Origin: Rhodospirillales bacterium
Lineage (GTDB): Bacteria > Pseudomonadota > Alphaproteobacteria > Rhodospirillales > Shumkoniaceae
Length of the DNA: 64,000 nucleotides
Assembly (NCBI GenBank): GCA_016776725.1
Contig: JADHSV010000003.1
Location: forward strand, 25,806-89,805
Reading direction: 5' to 3'
Shown here: positions 10,745 to 21,383 of the stretch, piece by piece
Layout: every line of letters begins with the position of its first letter
How positions within the stretch are numbered: the first letter of the stretch is position 1
The notes under the pieces: model-generated
Databases searched by the model: none
What the model saw: only the letters and a program-made list of their open reading frames with translations
Told to the model about the DNA's origin: nothing
Program-made: the position numbers and the translations under genes

Positions 10745-11535
10745 TCTTTGTTACCTCGTGGACCGGCCTCGTTTCCTCGTTCATCGGCTTGGGTGGCAAT
10801 GCTGCGGCGCTGCAGCCACATGACGCCGAGAATATCGGTGATGCCGACCCAAAGCCGATCAAAAACGCCATACTTGGTTTTGCCTGCGGCCCGGTGCCGG
10901 TGATTGACTTCAACGCTGGTCACCTTGCCACCCTGACGCAGCATCAAGGCCGGCAAAAAGCGGTGCATATGGTCGAAGCCCGGCATGGCCAGAAAAGCGG
11001 CGCGGCTGAAAACCTTCAGGCCGCAGCCGGTGTCGGGTGTTCCGTCGCCCAAAAGTCCGCGCCGCACACCATTGGCGATGCGCGAGGACATCCGCTTGGT
11101 GATTGTGTCGCGCCGATTGGCGCGGTGCCCGGCGACCAAAAGGCGTTCCGGATGGACCGAGCGGCGCAGCTTTTCCACCAGCGCCGGAATATCGGCGGGA
11201 TCGTTCTGGCCATCGCCGTCAAGGGTGGCGATGATCGCGCCGCGCGCCGCCCAAATGCCGGTCGATATGGCCGCGCTCTGCCCCGCGCGTTTCCGGTGCC
11301 GCAGAACCCGAAGGCGCTCAAACCCGGCCGCGATTTCATCCAGTTCCGCGGGCGTCTCGTCATCGCTGCAATCGTCCACATAGACGATCTCGTAATCGAA
11401 AACGCCGTCCAGCGCCGCGCGAATTTCGCCGATCAACGACGCCACGTTGTCGGCCTCGTTATGAACCGGCACGACTATTGCCAGCTCGGGCGCAAGCTCG
11501 GGCTCGGCGGATATTTCGTCCTTTTCGTCGTTCAT
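10741..11535 (-). CDS. Family 2 glycosyltransferase, DPM1-like
   Basis: This is a 264-residue GT-A fold enzyme resembling polyprenyl-phosphate mannose or glucose synthases. It has the N-terminal nucleotide-binding strand LAIVVPVHNEADN, the first aspartates in IVYVDDCSDDET, and the catalytic ATLDGDGQNDP motif (metal-binding DxD). A C-terminal amphipathic stretch, RLWVGITDILGVMWLQRR, may touch the membrane, but there are no transmembrane helices as in longer relatives. The ATG at 11535 is preferred to the TTG just upstream. As first gene of a three-gene overlapping operon it would supply the lipid-linked sugar used by the family 39 enzyme. Confidence 0.9.
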   Translation of the reverse strand: MNDEKDEISAEPELAPELAIVVPVHNEADNVASLIGEIRAALDGVFDYEIVYVDDCSDDETPAELDEIAAGFERLRVLRHRKRAGQSAAISTGIWAARGAIIATLDGDGQNDPADIPALVEKLRRSVHPERLLVAGHRANRRDTITKRMSSRIANGVRRGLLGDGTPDTGCGLKVFSRAAFLAMPGFDHMHRFLPALMLRQGGKVTSVEVNHRHRAAGKTKYGVFDRLWVGITDILGVMWLQRRSIATQADERGNEAGPRGNKD

Positions 11536-11671
11536 CAATCGTCGCCACAGTTACACACGCTCACGCCTGCGCTTATGACACAGGCGCAAAGGCGGCTGCA
11601 ATGTTCTTTGACGCGCTGGGGTGTTTCCTCGTATTCATTTCTTCACGACGAGTAACCAAATATTCGGTGTC

Positions 11672-13443
11672 ATGGCGATCGGGCGGATTACCATAAGCCG
11701 GGGTCTGATGTGGGCGCGGCGGGTGTTGCGGAACGACCAGTTGATTCTGGCCGTTCTGGCCGTATTCGTGGGTGCGTGTTCGGGCGGCGCGATTATTTTG
11801 TTTCGCGAAGGCATTTCGCAGGTTCAATCTGTCTTTTACGGAACGGGCAGCGAGCGCCTGTACGAACACGCCGCATCCCTGCCGTGGTGGTGGATTTTGC
11901 TGGCGCCCACGGTGGGCGGCGTTCTGGTCGGCCTAACCATTCATTTCCTGATGCGCCGCAAGCGGCCTTCCACGGTGGCCGACGTCATTGCCGCCACGGC
12001 AATGCAAAGCGGGCGCATGTCCTTGCGGCGCGGGCTCAAGACGGCGATCGTCGATTGCCTGTCCATTGGCGTCGGCGCATCGGTGGGGCGCGAAGGGCCG
12101 GCCGTTCATCTGGGCGCGTCGCTGGGCGGATATCTGGCCAAAGTCCTGCATTTGACGCGCTCGCTATCGCGCACGTTGATGGGTTGCGGGGTGGCGGCGG
12201 CGGTGGCGGCATCGTTTAACGCGCCCATCGCCGGTGCGCTTTTCGCCAACGAGGTGATTATCGGCCACTACGGTTTAAGCGCGTTTGCCCCCATCGTCAT
12301 ATCCAGCGTCGTCGGCACCATGGTTTCGCACGCCTATTTCGGCGATTTCCCCGCCTTTATCATCACGCAGCACGCCGGTGTTTCCTTCGTTGAAATGCCG
12401 GCCTTCGCGATTTTGGGGCTGCTGGCCGCGGCCAGCGCCATCGGTGTTATGAACGGGGTCACGGCGGCGGCCAAAGTGTCGGCCAAATTGCCCGGCCCGG
12501 TCTGGCTGCGTCCCGGCGTCGGCGGGTTTTTGGTTGGCGGCATCGCCATTTTCATTCCCCATGTTCTGGGACTGGGATACGGGGTGACCGACGACGCCCT
12601 GAAAGAGGCGCTCCCCTGGGCCATATTGCTGGCCGCTTTCGTCGGCAAACTGGTGGCGACCACCATCAGTATCGGTTTTGGTTTCGGCGGCGGCATATTC
12701 AGCGCGGCCCTTTGTATCGGGGCCATGCTGGGCGGTGTGTACGGCGTTGCGGTCACCAGCGTTTTTCCGGCCATATCGTCGGGTGCGGACGTTTACACCG
12801 TCGTCGGTATGGGGGCAGTGGCTGCCGCCGTGCTGGGCGCACCCATTTCAACGACGCTGATCATCTTCGAGATGACCGGCGATTACGGGCTGACCGTGGC
12901 GGTCATGATCGCCGTCGTGTTGTCGTCTATCGTCACCAAACAGGTGACCGGCCATAATTTCTTCACCTGGCAGTTGGCAAAGCGCGGGCTGGACCTTCGC
13001 GCCGGCTTCGAAACCACTTTGCTGCGCGATTTGCGGGTGCGCGATGTCATGGCGTCGGCGTGTGCGCGTGTTGGCCCCGAAGTCCGCCTGCCGGAAATCA
13101 GGAAACTCCTGCCCAACGCGCCGGGCGGCAGGATTTTCGTCGTCGACGAAGACGATGGGCTTGTGGGTACGATCACGCTCTCCGATCTGGCCGACTTCGC
13201 CTTTGACGGCGGCGTTGACGATTTGGTCATGGCAAATGACATCGCCCGGCGTCATCCGCCCGTCCTCGCCATTACCGACGATCTGGAACACGCCTTGCAG
13301 ATGTTCGGCGAATGGGGCGAAGAACATGTCGCCGTGGTCGATTCAGCCGATTCTCTGGTTTTTCACGGGTGCGTTCATGAAAAAGATGTCATTGCGGCGT
13401 ATAATCGGGCATTGGTGGAAACCCGCCGCGAAGAGCACGAATA

Positions 13444-13444
<1 letters not shown>
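11672..13444 (+). CDS. CLC-family chloride channel/antiporter with CBS domains
   Basis: The 590-residue protein is a CLC-type chloride channel or chloride/proton antiporter of the inner membrane. The selectivity-filter signatures are present: [18 protein letters not shown] near residue 125 (family GREGP motif) and [17 protein letters not shown] in the second half. After the membrane part come two CBS domains (about residues 450-585), which usually bind adenine nucleotides and regulate gating. The start is uncertain: GTG at 11621, ATG at 11672 and ATG at 11708 are all in frame and none has a strong ribosome site. Its stop shares one base with the start of the serine dehydratase gene, so the two are probably co-transcribed. 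Confidence 0.93.
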
Positions 13445-14819
<1,375 letters not shown>

Positions 14820-14823
<4 letters not shown>

Positions 14824-15833
14824 TTCGACCCCGTACTGAGCTTTAGCCAATCATGCCGGTCGCGCGAACGAACGACCACGCGCCCTGCCGACATGCTTTT
14901 CCCGCCTGCCGAAAGAACGTCCATGGGAATTTCCGTTCCGGCGACACCGCGCGCCCGGATGCGGCGAAAGAAGTCGACCATGCCGTGAACGGTTTGGCCG
15001 CCGACGCCCATGATGATATCGCCCGCCTGCATTCCGGCGGCATCCGCCGGGCCACCCTTGGTGACGCGGGTCACGAACACGCGCCCCGCGGCTTCGTTCG
15101 TTGTCAGACCCAGCCAGGGATGCGCCGGAGCCGTGCGGCGGCCCGATGTCAGAAGGTCGGCCATGATCGGTTTCAAAAGGTCGATGGGAACAAACATATT
15201 GCCCGCCAGCGGCGGCGGGCCGCGAAACGCGTCATTAACGAAAAGCGAGCCTATCCCCACCACTTCGCCGTTCCGATTGATCAGGGGCGCGCCGCCGAAT
15301 CCCGGATGAGCCGGAGCCGTGAAAATTGCGTTTTCCAGCAGGTATTCCCAATAACCGGCGAAGGGGCGGCGATCGACCACCCTTTGCGGTGTAACCGGCT
15401 GCGGCCCATCGGGGCCGAGGGCAAGAACGGGATCGTTCTTTTCCACTTCCGATGAACGACCCAGACGCACCGGTTCGACCGCCAGCGGAGAAAGCGCGCG
15501 CAGCAATCCAAAACCCGTTTCATGGTCGTAGGCGATGATGGATGCGGGGATTTCACGCCCTTCGAAATCCGTCAGGCTAACGGAACTGGCTTCCAGAACA
15601 AGGTATCCGATGGTCAGAACCAGGCCGTTGCCATCAATCACCACCCCGCCGCCCCGGCGCGTGCGCCCCAGGGAATTGGCGGTTCGCGCATCGGCGGGAA
15701 CGTCGGCCTGAACGGCAACGACGGCACGGTAAAGTTCAAAAACCTGATCTTTGGTCAACGACGCCGCCGTGGCCGGCGCAATTGTGCAAAGGCCGACCAC
15801 AAACGTGATGGCGATGCCATGAAGGAGGCGCAT
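14820..15833 (-). CDS. HtrA-like trypsin-fold/PDZ protein lacking the catalytic triad
   Basis: This 337-residue protein has a signal peptide (cleavage near residue 23, ATAAS), a trypsin-like domain (about 30-225) and one PDZ domain (about 235-325, with [12 protein letters not shown]). It follows the DegP/HtrA layout. Aligned by hand to DegP, all three catalytic positions are replaced: His of TNNHVV is Tyr77 (LTIGYLV), Asp of the SDIAL strand is Gly107 (TGFGLL), and Ser of GNSGGAL is Gly180 (GFGGAPL). It is therefore probably a periplasmic pseudoprotease that binds or scaffolds protein substrates through the fold and PDZ domain. It is a single-gene unit reading away from uvrD. Confidence 0.88.
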
Positions 15834-15932
15834 ATCCGATCTCCCTCAAATTATCCGATCTCAAGTAAGTGGGAACTGACCGGCGTAACGAAAAGGTTTT
15901 TGAATGACGGAATCGGTTGCTATAAACCGCCC

Positions 15933-18206
15933 ATGTCTGATCCATTTGACTTAGCCGAACCCAACACGCCATCGCCCGCCGCCGAGACCCCGTATCTCGA
16001 TGGTTTGAACGAGTGGCAGCGCGAAGCGGTGGAAGCCATCGACGGCCCGCATCTGGTGCTGGCCGGGGCCGGAACCGGAAAAACCCGCGTGCTGACCACG
16101 CGGTTGGCCCACATTCTTATCCAGGGCAAGGCCCGGCACTGGCAAATCCTGGCCGTTACCTTCACCAACAAGGCGGCCCGCGAAATGCGCGAACGGGTCG
16201 GTGCGATTTTGGGAACCGAGGTTGAAAACTGGTGGGTCGGCACCTTCCATGCACTGTGCGTTAAAATCCTGCGCAAGCATGCGTCCGCCGTCGGGTTAGC
16301 GTCCAACTTCACCATCCTCGATGACGACGATCAGGTGCGCCTGATCAAGCAATTGCTGGAAGTGAACGGCATCGATGAGAAGAAGACACCGGCCCGCGCC
16401 GTGCTGTCCGTCATCCAGCGTTGGAAGGATCGCGGACTGACGCCCGATAAGGTGAGCGCGGGCGAAGGCTCGGACGCATTTGATGGGCAGGCACTGAGCA
16501 TCTACGAGGACTATCAGGCGCGCCTGCAAAGTCTGAACGCGGCCGATTTCGGCGATCTGTTGCTGCACTGTCTGACCCTTCTGCAAAAAGATGCGCAAGT
16601 GCTGGCCGCCTATCGCGAGCAGTTCCGCTACATTCTGGTGGACGAATACCAGGACACCAACGTCGCCCAGTATCTGTGGCTGCGCCTGTTGGCCGGGACC
16701 GACGGCAATATCTGCTGCGTGGGCGACGACGACCAGTCCATCTATTCGTGGCGCGGGGCCGAGGTCGGTAACATCCTGCGATTCGAGAAGGATTTTCCCG
16801 GCGCCCATGTGGTGCGGCTGGAACGCAACTACCGCTCAACGCCGAATATCCTGGGCGCGGCCTCAGGGCTGATCGCCAACAACGACGGGCGGCTGGGCAA
16901 GACCCTTTGGACCGAGGGCGAGGCGGGCGACAAGGTTGTTCTCAACGGTGTCTGGGACGGGGCCGAGGAGGCGCGTTATGTCGGCAGCGAGATCGAGGTT
17001 CTGCATTCCAAAAAGCACCGGCTGAACGAAATCGCCATACTGGTGCGCGCCGGTTTTCAGACCCGCGAGTTCGAAGAACGGCTGATTACCCTGGGCGTCC
17101 CCTACCGGGTTGTCGGCGGCCAGCGTTTCTACGAGCGTCAGGAAATTCGTGACGCCATCGCGTATTTGCGGGTGATCTGGCAGCCCAACGACGATCTGGC
17201 GTTTGAACGCATCGTTAACGTGCCCAAGCGCGGCATCGGCAAGGCGACCCTGCAGACAGTCCATATCCTGGCCCGGGCCGAGCGCATTTCGCTGAGCGCC
17301 GCCGTCACCCAGTTGGTGGCGACGGACGAGTTGAAAGCCAAGGCGCGCAACACCCTATCGAACCTGATGGACGAGTTTGAACGCTGGCGCGGGCTTCTAA
17401 CGGGCGACAATCAGGGCGAACTGATGGCCGAGGTTCTGGATCAATCGGGTTATATCGACATGTGGCGGGCCAGCCGCGCACCCGACGCGCCGGGGCGGAT
17501 CGACAATCTCAAGGAATTGGTCGCCGCCATGGACCAGTTCGACAGTCTGGAAACATTTCTCGAACACGTCAGTCTGGTCATGGAAAACGACGAGGCCGTC
17601 ACCGACGACAAGGTCAACCTGATGACCCTGCACGGGGCCAAGGGCCTTGAGTTCGAGGCCGTCTTTCTTCCCGGGTGGGAAGAGGGCCTGTTTCCCCATC
17701 AACGCGCGTTGGACGAGGGCGGAACCGGGGGTCTGGAAGAGGAACGAAGGTTGGCCTATGTGGGGCTGACGCGGGCGCGCAAGCGCGCAACGGTCTCGTT
17801 TGCCGCCAACCGGCGAATTTACGGCCAGTGGCAAAGCGCCATCCCGTCCAGGTTTATCGACGAGCTTCCGGGCGAATATGTGCGCCGCTCGGCAGCGCCC
17901 GGCCTTTATGGCTACGGCGGGGGGTTGGGCGAGGGCGGTTCGCGCGGTGCGTTGAGCGATGGCGGAGCGTCCTTTGGACAGAACGGCGCCCGGCGCCGCC
18001 AGCGCCGTGCGGGGTTGATTGATGACGCCGGTTGGCACACCGAATCAGGTGCGGACGCCAAATCCAAATTCAATTTGGGGCAGCGCGTTTTCCACCAGAA
18101 GTTCGGTTACGGCCGCATCGTCACCATTCAGGGGAACAAGCTGGAAATAGACTTTGAGCACACCGGCAAGAAAAAGGTAATTGACAGCTTTGTCGAGGAA
18201 GTGTAA
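15933..18206 (+). CDS. uvrD: ATP-dependent 3'-5' DNA helicase UvrD/PcrA
   Basis: UvrD is a superfamily 1 helicase that removes the incised strand in nucleotide excision and mismatch repair. The 757-residue protein carries the helicase motifs in order: Q-motif LNEWQREAV, Walker A GAGTGKT (residues 45-51), motif Ia TFTNKAAREM, DEYQDTN, GDDDQSIYSWRGA, YRSTPNI, LMTLHGAKGLEFE and VGLTRARKR. The last 45 residues (FNLGQRVFHQKFGYGRI) form the Tudor-like C-terminal domain that contacts RNA polymerase. The ATG at 15933 starts the conserved region; the frame extends far upstream but over the promoter region and antisense to the HtrA-like gene. Confidence 0.97.
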   Translation: MSDPFDLAEPNTPSPAAETPYLDGLNEWQREAVEAIDGPHLVLAGAGTGKTRVLTTRLAHILIQGKARHWQILAVTFTNKAAREMRERVGAILGTEVENWWVGTFHALCVKILRKHASAVGLASNFTILDDDDQVRLIKQLLEVNGIDEKKTPARAVLSVIQRWKDRGLTPDKVSAGEGSDAFDGQALSIYEDYQARLQSLNAADFGDLLLHCLTLLQKDAQVLAAYREQFRYILVDEYQDTNVAQYLWLRLLAGTDGNICCVGDDDQSIYSWRGAEVGNILRFEKDFPGAHVVRLERNYRSTPNILGAASGLIANNDGRLGKTLWTEGEAGDKVVLNGVWDGAEEARYVGSEIEVLHSKKHRLNEIAILVRAGFQTREFEERLITLGVPYRVVGGQRFYERQEIRDAIAYLRVIWQPNDDLAFERIVNVPKRGIGKATLQTVHILARAERISLSAAVTQLVATDELKAKARNTLSNLMDEFERWRGLLTGDNQGELMAEVLDQSGYIDMWRASRAPDAPGRIDNLKELVAAMDQFDSLETFLEHVSLVMENDEAVTDDKVNLMTLHGAKGLEFEAVFLPGWEEGLFPHQRALDEGGTGGLEEERRLAYVGLTRARKRATVSFAANRRIYGQWQSAIPSRFIDELPGEYVRRSAAPGLYGYGGGLGEGGSRGALSDGGASFGQNGARRRQRRAGLIDDAGWHTESGADAKSKFNLGQRVFHQKFGYGRIVTIQGNKLEIDFEHTGKKKVIDSFVEEV

Positions 18207-18322
18207 CCGGCATTATGGAAGAAGAGGAAACGTCGCGGCGAACGCGGGACTTTTACCTTTTTTTTACCAAGAACGGCTAAGGTAGCCAAAAAAAGATTTC
18301 CCAACCCCAGGGAGGGCAGGAC

Positions 18323-18505
18323 ATGGGGGAAAAATATATGGCGCGGTACTCCGTGGTTTATGATGACCTGGTCGCCAAGTGGGCGGTCGTCGATACGAAT
18401 GCCGCCGGTATGGTAATCGGCTTTCACGATCAGGAAGAAGTTGCGCAAAATTCGGCCCAGCTTGAAGAGAGAGTTTGGCCGGAACGCTACGGCGAGAGTG
18501 ACTGA
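18323..18505 (+). CDS. Small hypothetical protein
   Basis: A 60-residue acidic protein with no signal peptide or membrane segment. A GGAGGG sequence eight bases before the ATG at 18323 is a strong ribosome site, and a second ATG six codons later opens a more conserved-looking MARYSVVYDDLVAKWAVVD. I do not recognise a family. It sits 49 bases before prmA on the same strand and could be the first gene of that transcript. A T-rich stretch (18250-18268) just upstream may end the uvrD message. That it is a real gene rests on the ribosome site and codon pattern only. Confidence 0.6.
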   Translation: MGEKYMARYSVVYDDLVAKWAVVDTNAAGMVIGFHDQEEVAQNSAQLEERVWPERYGESD

Positions 18506-18553
18506 AGGGGCGTAATCGCCTCCCTGACGATCTGTCTTTAGGAGTTCCCGTAA

Positions 18554-19435
18554 GTGACGATTACGGCAGCCGTCTGGCGCATTACCTGCATCGTGCCGAC
18601 GCGTGTTGCCGAGGCCTTCACTGACGGTCTTGAACCCTATTTCACGGCTGTTTCGTGGTTCGTTCCCTCTGATAATGCCCCTGAAGCCCGTGTCGAGGGC
18701 TACACGGATACGGAGCCCGACCGCGCCGTTCTGGACGCCGGGTTTGGCGCCGTGGCGGCGGCCGTTGGTATCAAGACGCCGGACATCGACATTACCTGGT
18801 TTCCGCCGCGCGATTGGGTGGCGGAGAACCGCCGCGCGTTCGAACCTTTTTCGGTGGGGTGTTTTTTCGTCCATGATTCCGACCATCGCGGCGCACGGCC
18901 CATTGCCAGCATCGGTCTTGAGGTGGACGCGGGGCTCGCTTTTGGGTCGGGACGTCACGAAAGCACATCCGGGTGCCTTCTGGCGCTGGATGGATTGCGC
19001 AAGAAGCGTTTTCGCCGTCCGCTCGACATGGGGTGTGGGTCCGGCATTCTGGCGATTGCGCTGGCCAAGACCCGGCGCTTGCCGGTTCTGGCCGCCGATG
19101 TGGATAAGGAAGCGGTTCGCGTGACCCGCGCCAACGCGCGCATCAACGTGGTGGCGGAACACATGCGCGCGCTTTGCGGCAACGGTTACAAAGACCGGGA
19201 AGTTCGCCGCCGTGGTCCGTATGATCTGATTGTCGCCAACATCCTGGCCAACCCGCTTTGCGTTATGGCCAGGGACCTGGCACGCAATCTGGAACCCGGC
19301 GGGTACGCTGTTCTTGCGGGCTTTGTTATCGAAGATGCCAACCGCGTTTACGCGGCCCACCGGCGGGTCGGTCTGCGCCTGGTGCGCCGGATTAATTTGC
19401 GCGGATGGCAGTGTCTGGTTCTGCGCAAGCCCTAG
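18554..19435 (+). CDS. prmA: Ribosomal protein L11 methyltransferase PrmA
   Basis: PrmA trimethylates ribosomal protein L11 using S-adenosylmethionine. The 293-residue protein has an N-terminal L11-recognition region (1-110), the DAGLAFGSGRHESTSGCL segment that precedes the methyltransferase fold, motif I DMGCGSGILAIALAKT near residue 160, and the motif IV LIVANILANPL near residue 227, diagnostic of this family. The start is a GTG at 18554 with AGGAG about ten bases upstream. It converges with the transporter gene, overlapping it by four bases. Confidence 0.94.
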   Translation: MTITAAVWRITCIVPTRVAEAFTDGLEPYFTAVSWFVPSDNAPEARVEGYTDTEPDRAVLDAGFGAVAAAVGIKTPDIDITWFPPRDWVAENRRAFEPFSVGCFFVHDSDHRGARPIASIGLEVDAGLAFGSGRHESTSGCLLALDGLRKKRFRRPLDMGCGSGILAIALAKTRRLPVLAADVDKEAVRVTRANARINVVAEHMRALCGNGYKDREVRRRGPYDLIVANILANPLCVMARDLARNLEPGGYAVLAGFVIEDANRVYAAHRRVGLRLVRRINLRGWQCLVLRKP

Positions 19436-20313
19436 CGCAATTCCGCCCGCGCTCCCAGATAGATGCCGCACATAATGACCGGTGCGCCAACCAGCGTGGC
19501 GACGGGAATGGCCTCTCCGAAATAGAGCAATCCGAAAATTGAAGCCAGAATTGGTTCGCCCAGCAGGCAAACGGCGACAAAGCCCGGACTGAACAGTTTG
19601 AGCGACCAGTTGTATCCACCGTGTCCGATCAGTTGGGACAGCAGCGCCATGGCGATCATGGCGGCATAGGTTTCGTTGCTGAGGCCCGTGATCGGCAGCT
19701 TCATAACCAGCACCAATGCCCACAACAGCCCCGCCGAAATGCCGTAACAAAGGGCCAGATAAGAGAGCAGGGAAATGCCGTTGCGGCGGGCCAGTCGGCC
19801 CAGCATCAGGTATCCGGCGGCGCACATGCCGCCCAATAAAGCCAGACCGTCGCCGAACAGCGAGCTGCCGCCCGCACCGGCGCTGCCGTATCCGATGATA
19901 GCGCCCCCCGCCACCGAAAGGCCGACGCTGGCGATCACCATGCCGCGCGGCCGATGCCTTGTCGCAATGGTCATGACGATGGCGATCCACACCGGGTTCA
20001 GGGTCACCAGCACGGTCGAATTGGCGATGGAGGTGTAGTTGAGCGAGGATATCCAGGTAACGAAGTGAACGGCCAGAAAGCAGCCCGCACCAGCGCTGTA
20101 AAGCAGGGTTCGGCGGCTTAGCGCGGTCAGTTCACGCCAACGCAGGGCAAGGGCAAGCGGGACCACCACGGCAGCCGCGATGCCGACCCGGAACGCCGAG
20201 ATCACAAAGGGGTGCGCGTCCGCCACCCGCACGAAGATAGAGCCATGCGAAACGGCCAGCAGCGCCACCAAAAGAACGGCAATTGCGGATGCTGTGGAGG
20301 GGCGTTCGCTCAT
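19432..20313 (-). CDS. DMT-superfamily (EamA) transporter
   Basis: The 293-residue protein has ten hydrophobic segments arranged as two EamA repeats, typical of drug/metabolite exporters of the inner membrane. The first repeat has the conserved start of helix 1 followed by VSHGSIFVRVADAHPFVISAFR, where the short acidic-basic loop is characteristic. The end of each repeat carries the usual LLGEPILASIFG-type segment. Substrate cannot be predicted. It is a single gene divergent from hisG, and its end overlaps prmA by four bases on the opposite strand. Confidence 0.9.
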   Translation of the reverse strand: MSERPSTASAIAVLLVALLAVSHGSIFVRVADAHPFVISAFRVGIAAAVVVPLALALRWRELTALSRRTLLYSAGAGCFLAVHFVTWISSLNYTSIANSTVLVTLNPVWIAIVMTIATRHRPRGMVIASVGLSVAGGAIIGYGSAGAGGSSLFGDGLALLGGMCAAGYLMLGRLARRNGISLLSYLALCYGISAGLLWALVLVMKLPITGLSNETYAAMIAMALLSQLIGHGGYNWSLKLFSPGFVAVCLLGEPILASIFGLLYFGEAIPVATLVGAPVIMCGIYLGARAELR

Positions 20314-20431
20314 GCTTGCATCCTAACGCGATTAAGCCCATGGGCAAACAGGGGTTGCGCCATGGGGGCACGACTTGCTATTGAGCGGCGGTTTTGATTG
20401 AATTCCAACCAAACTGGAAAGCGTGAACGAT

Positions 20432-21304
20432 ATGAAGCAACTTCGATTTGGGATTCCCAAAGGCAGCCTGGAAAACGCCACCATCGACCTGTTCGGACAG
20501 GCCGGATGGAAGATTTCGGGCCGTTCGCGCAACTATTTCCCGGCCATCGACGACGATGACATGGCCTGCGCGCTGGTGCGCTCGCAGGAAATGGGGCCGA
20601 CGGTGGCCAGCGGAACGCTGGATGCGGGCCTTACCGGTATGGACTGGGTGATGGAAACGCAAGCCGATGTCGAGACCGTTTGCGACTTCGTTTATTCCAA
20701 GGCGTCCGACAAGCCGTCGCGCTGGGTGCTGATTGCCGATCGCGAGTCCGATATTCACAGTGTCGAGGATCTGGAAGGCAAAAAGGTCGTTACCGAATTG
20801 ATCGGCTTCACGCGGCGCTATTTGGAAGAACGCGGCGTCAACGCCTCGGTCGAGTTTTCGTGGGGCGCGACCGAGGGCAAGGTGGTGCAGGGCTTGGCCG
20901 ACGCCGCCGTGGAAATCACCGAAACCGGCAGCACGATTAAGGCCCACGGCCTGCGCATCGTGTGTGACCTGATGCAAACCCACACGGTCCTCATCGCCAA
21001 TAAAGAGGCCCTCAAGGATCCCTTCAAGAAAGCCAAGATCGATCAGATCGCCCTGTTGCTGACGGCGGCGTTGACGGCCCGCGAAAAGGTGCTCTTGAAG
21101 ATGAATGCGCCTGCCGACGCGCTGGACGCCGTGATTGGCGTGCTGCCCAGCCTCAACGCCCCCACCGTCAACCACTTGTCGGATGAAAACTGGGTTGCCG
21201 TGGAAACCGTGGTCGACCGCGATCAGGTGCGCATCCTGATCCCCGAACTGCGCGCCGCCGGCGCCGAAGGCATCCTGGAACTGGACATCCAGAAAATCTG
21301 CTAG
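20432..21304 (+). CDS. hisG: ATP phosphoribosyltransferase, long form (HisG)
   Basis: HisG condenses ATP with phosphoribosyl pyrophosphate in the first, feedback-regulated step of histidine synthesis. The roughly 290-residue protein has the opening LRFGIPKGSLENAT, the DAGLTGMDWV segment, the PRPP-binding loop ITETGSTIKAHGL near residue 170, and a C-terminal regulatory domain (about 215-290). That domain marks the long, self-sufficient form that does not need HisZ. I chose the ATG at 20432, with GGAAA 11 bases upstream; a GTG at 20423 is the alternative. No other his gene is adjacent. A perfect palindrome lies 20 bases after the stop. Confidence 0.95.
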   Translation: MKQLRFGIPKGSLENATIDLFGQAGWKISGRSRNYFPAIDDDDMACALVRSQEMGPTVASGTLDAGLTGMDWVMETQADVETVCDFVYSKASDKPSRWVLIADRESDIHSVEDLEGKKVVTELIGFTRRYLEERGVNASVEFSWGATEGKVVQGLADAAVEITETGSTIKAHGLRIVCDLMQTHTVLIANKEALKDPFKKAKIDQIALLLTAALTAREKVLLKMNAPADALDAVIGVLPSLNAPTVNHLSDENWVAVETVVDRDQVRILIPELRAAGAEGILELDIQKIC

Positions 21305-21324
21305 ACCAGAGCAGTATTTCGTAG

Positions 21325-21377
21325 TTACGTGACAGTACACTAAATTATTATAAATAATTTAGTGTACTGTCACGTAA
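21325..21377. repeat. Perfect 25-bp-arm palindrome, REP-like
   Basis: Arms 21325-21349 and 21353-21377 are exact reverse complements around a 3-base loop (ata). The core is GTGACAGTACACTAAA. It fills most of the gap between convergent hisG and the dehydrogenase gene and shares its core with the palindrome at 33185-33239 and the direct repeats at 63504-63553. Neither strand has a T-run, so it is not a standard intrinsic terminator, though the hairpin could still stop or stabilise both transcripts. Confidence 0.93.
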
Positions 21378-21383
21378 TATCGG

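Noticed and set aside
18128..19990. A 620-codon open frame on the minus strand
   Set aside because: It runs antisense to prmA and part of the transporter, ends in prmA wobble-driven sequence, has no ribosome site and reads as a G+C-driven shadow.
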